Assembly: GCA_965370555.1 (NCBI GenBank)
Contig: CBDUVB010000074.1
Location: forward strand, 1 to 6,034
Reading direction: 5' to 3'
DNA length: 6,034 nucleotides
Source: JAJOKK01 sp965370555
GTDB lineage: Bacteria > Bipolaricaulota > Bipolaricaulia > UBA7950 > UBA9294
Shown here: piece by piece, positions 5,065 through 6,034 of the stretch
How the letters are laid out: each line of letters opens with the position of its first letter
Numbering within the stretch: the stretch's first letter is position 1
The notes under the pieces: generated by a model
What the model was told of the DNA's origin: nothing
The model's database searches: none
What the model saw: only the letters and a program-made list of their open reading frames with translations
Position numbers and translations under genes: made by a program

Positions 5065-6034
5065 ATGCACCTTGGACTCGTTCAGATCAACCCTCACCTC
5101 GGAGCGATCGACCGGAACCTGCGGATGATTCTCCCCCATATCGAGGCGGCTCGCCAGGCGGGCTGCGACCTCGTTGTCTTCCCCGAATTCGCCATCTGCG
5201 GGTATCCCCCGCTCGACCTCCTCTGGCGATCAGGATTCGTCGAGAAGATGGAAGGCGCACTTAGCGAGATCGCACGTGCCTCAGAAGGGATAGGCGTCAT
5301 TGTTGGTGGCGTTTCCTCCCGGGCGAAGAAAGGGCGAGCAAACCTAGCCGATCGTTCCTCCCTGAGCGACGGTGCTGAAATCGACCTCTTCAACAGTGCG
5401 TTCCTCTTCGTCGATGGAGTCCTGGTTGGGGAGGAAGCGAAGCTCATGCTCCCCACGTTCGACGTGTACAGCGAGGAGCGCTACTTCACCCCCGCCCCCG
5501 GCGCGCAAGTCTTCGAGTTCCGAGGGATGCGCCTCGGGATCAATGTGTGCGAGGATCTGTGGATCGATGATGGCCCGACCGACACCCAGGCGAGCCTGGG
5601 CGCGGACTGGGTGATCAACATCTCCGCCTCGCCCTTCTTCGTTGGAAAAGGGGCCATCCGTCGCCGATTAGCTTCCCGTCGCGCGGTGGAGAACGGAGTA
5701 ACGCTTGTCTATGTCAACCTCGTCGGTGCACAGGACGAGCTCGTTTACGACGGAGGGAGCTTCATCATGGGGTCCAGCGGAGACCTTCTCTATCAAGCCC
5801 CATACTTTGACGAGGGCTTATTCATCCTCGATACGGAAAAGCTTGCCCCTATCGGGCTCCAACCCCAGCCCGAGATCGAGTCGATCCGGCGTGCTATCGT
5901 CGTTGGGATCCACAACTATCTTGATAAGAATGGATTTTCGCGTGTCATCATCGGCCTTTCCGGCGGGATCGACTCCGCCCTGGTCGCTGCTCTGGCTGTC
6001 GAGGCACTTGGAAAGGAGAAGGTAACCGCGGTCT
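5065..6034 (+). CDS. nadE: Glutamine-dependent NAD+ synthetase, 3' end outside the window
   Basis: Catalyses the last step of NAD+ synthesis: deamido-NAD+ is adenylated with ATP and amidated with ammonia released from glutamine. The 323 visible codons cover the N-terminal nitrilase-type glutaminase domain (about 1-260), with the full catalytic triad Glu41 (VVFPEFAICGYPP), Lys126 (AKLMLPTFDVYSEERYF) and Cys162 (INVCEDLW). The start of the synthetase domain follows, including the ATP-binding PP-loop SGGIDS (299-304). The gene runs off the right edge, so the rest of the synthetase domain is not seen. ATG 5065 gives the expected family N-terminus (MHLGLVQINPHLGAIDRNL). A stretch of about 20 residues (86-107, SRAKKG...DGAEID) appears longer than in typical homologues, between GGVSS and LFNSA. 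It sits 7 bases after the pseudouridine synthase gene, probably in the same operon. Confidence 0.96.
   Translation, partial: MHLGLVQINPHLGAIDRNLRMILPHIEAARQAGCDLVVFPEFAICGYPPLDLLWRSGFVEKMEGALSEIARASEGIGVIVGGVSSRAKKGRANLADRSSLSDGAEIDLFNSAFLFVDGVLVGEEAKLMLPTFDVYSEERYFTPAPGAQVFEFRGMRLGINVCEDLWIDDGPTDTQASLGADWVINISASPFFVGKGAIRRRLASRRAVENGVTLVYVNLVGAQDELVYDGGSFIMGSSGDLLYQAPYFDEGLFILDTEKLAPIGLQPQPEIESIRRAIVVGIHNYLDKNGFSRVIIGLSGGIDSALVAALAVEALGKEKVTAV

Noticed and set aside
1..6034. tRNA, rRNA, riboswitch, CRISPR array, IS transposase gene or toxin-antitoxin pair
   Set aside because: I looked on both strands and saw no regularly spaced repeats, no cloverleaf or rRNA-like stretches, and no transposase or toxin motifs. 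The gaps between genes are all under 150 bases and are accounted for by the regulatory features listed.

Overview
This is a bacterial chromosomal window with moderately high GC. It is packed with ordinary genes separated by short gaps and shows no phage, plasmid, CRISPR or IS gene content. The protein set looks like a deep-branching, environmentally sequenced bacterium: a DUF4384 secreted protein, a glutamine-type NAD synthetase and a tandem GNAT protein. Bipolaricaulota (Acetothermia/OP1) is my best guess from sequence flavour only. Nothing in the window proves it.

Layout from left to right. A minus-strand pair (1-679) consists of an uncharacterised 181-residue protein whose stop codon overlaps the start codon of dinB (translesion DNA polymerase IV); dinB runs off the left edge. 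A 149-base divergent intergenic region (680-828) holds an unusual hairpin-forming inverted repeat. A plus-strand secreted DUF4384 protein (829-1599) follows, closed by a strong intrinsic terminator (1624-1666). An extended -10 promoter then leads into a plus-strand YcaQ/HTH_42 family protein (1740-2954), a probable DNA glycosylase with the QxD motif. It meets, tail to tail with 13 bases between stop codons, a minus-strand GNAT-fold protein (2968-4131). A divergent promoter region (4132-4265) separates that gene from a plus-strand pair: an RsuA/RluB-type pseudouridine synthase (4266-5057) and, 7 bases later, glutamine-dependent NAD+ synthetase nadE (5065 to the right edge, truncated in its ATP-binding domain).

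Functionally these are housekeeping and DNA-repair genes: DinB bypasses DNA lesions, the YcaQ homologue would excise alkylated or crosslinked bases, the pseudouridine synthase modifies rRNA, and NadE makes NAD+. I see no evidence that they form one dedicated system. The points most worth a second look are the inverted repeat at 704-745 (possible REP/RAYT-type element or operator), the unknown protein translationally coupled to DinB, the Trp/Cys-rich tail of the DUF4384 protein, a perfect TATAAT placed for a possibly leaderless nadE transcript, and a marked excess of GATC.
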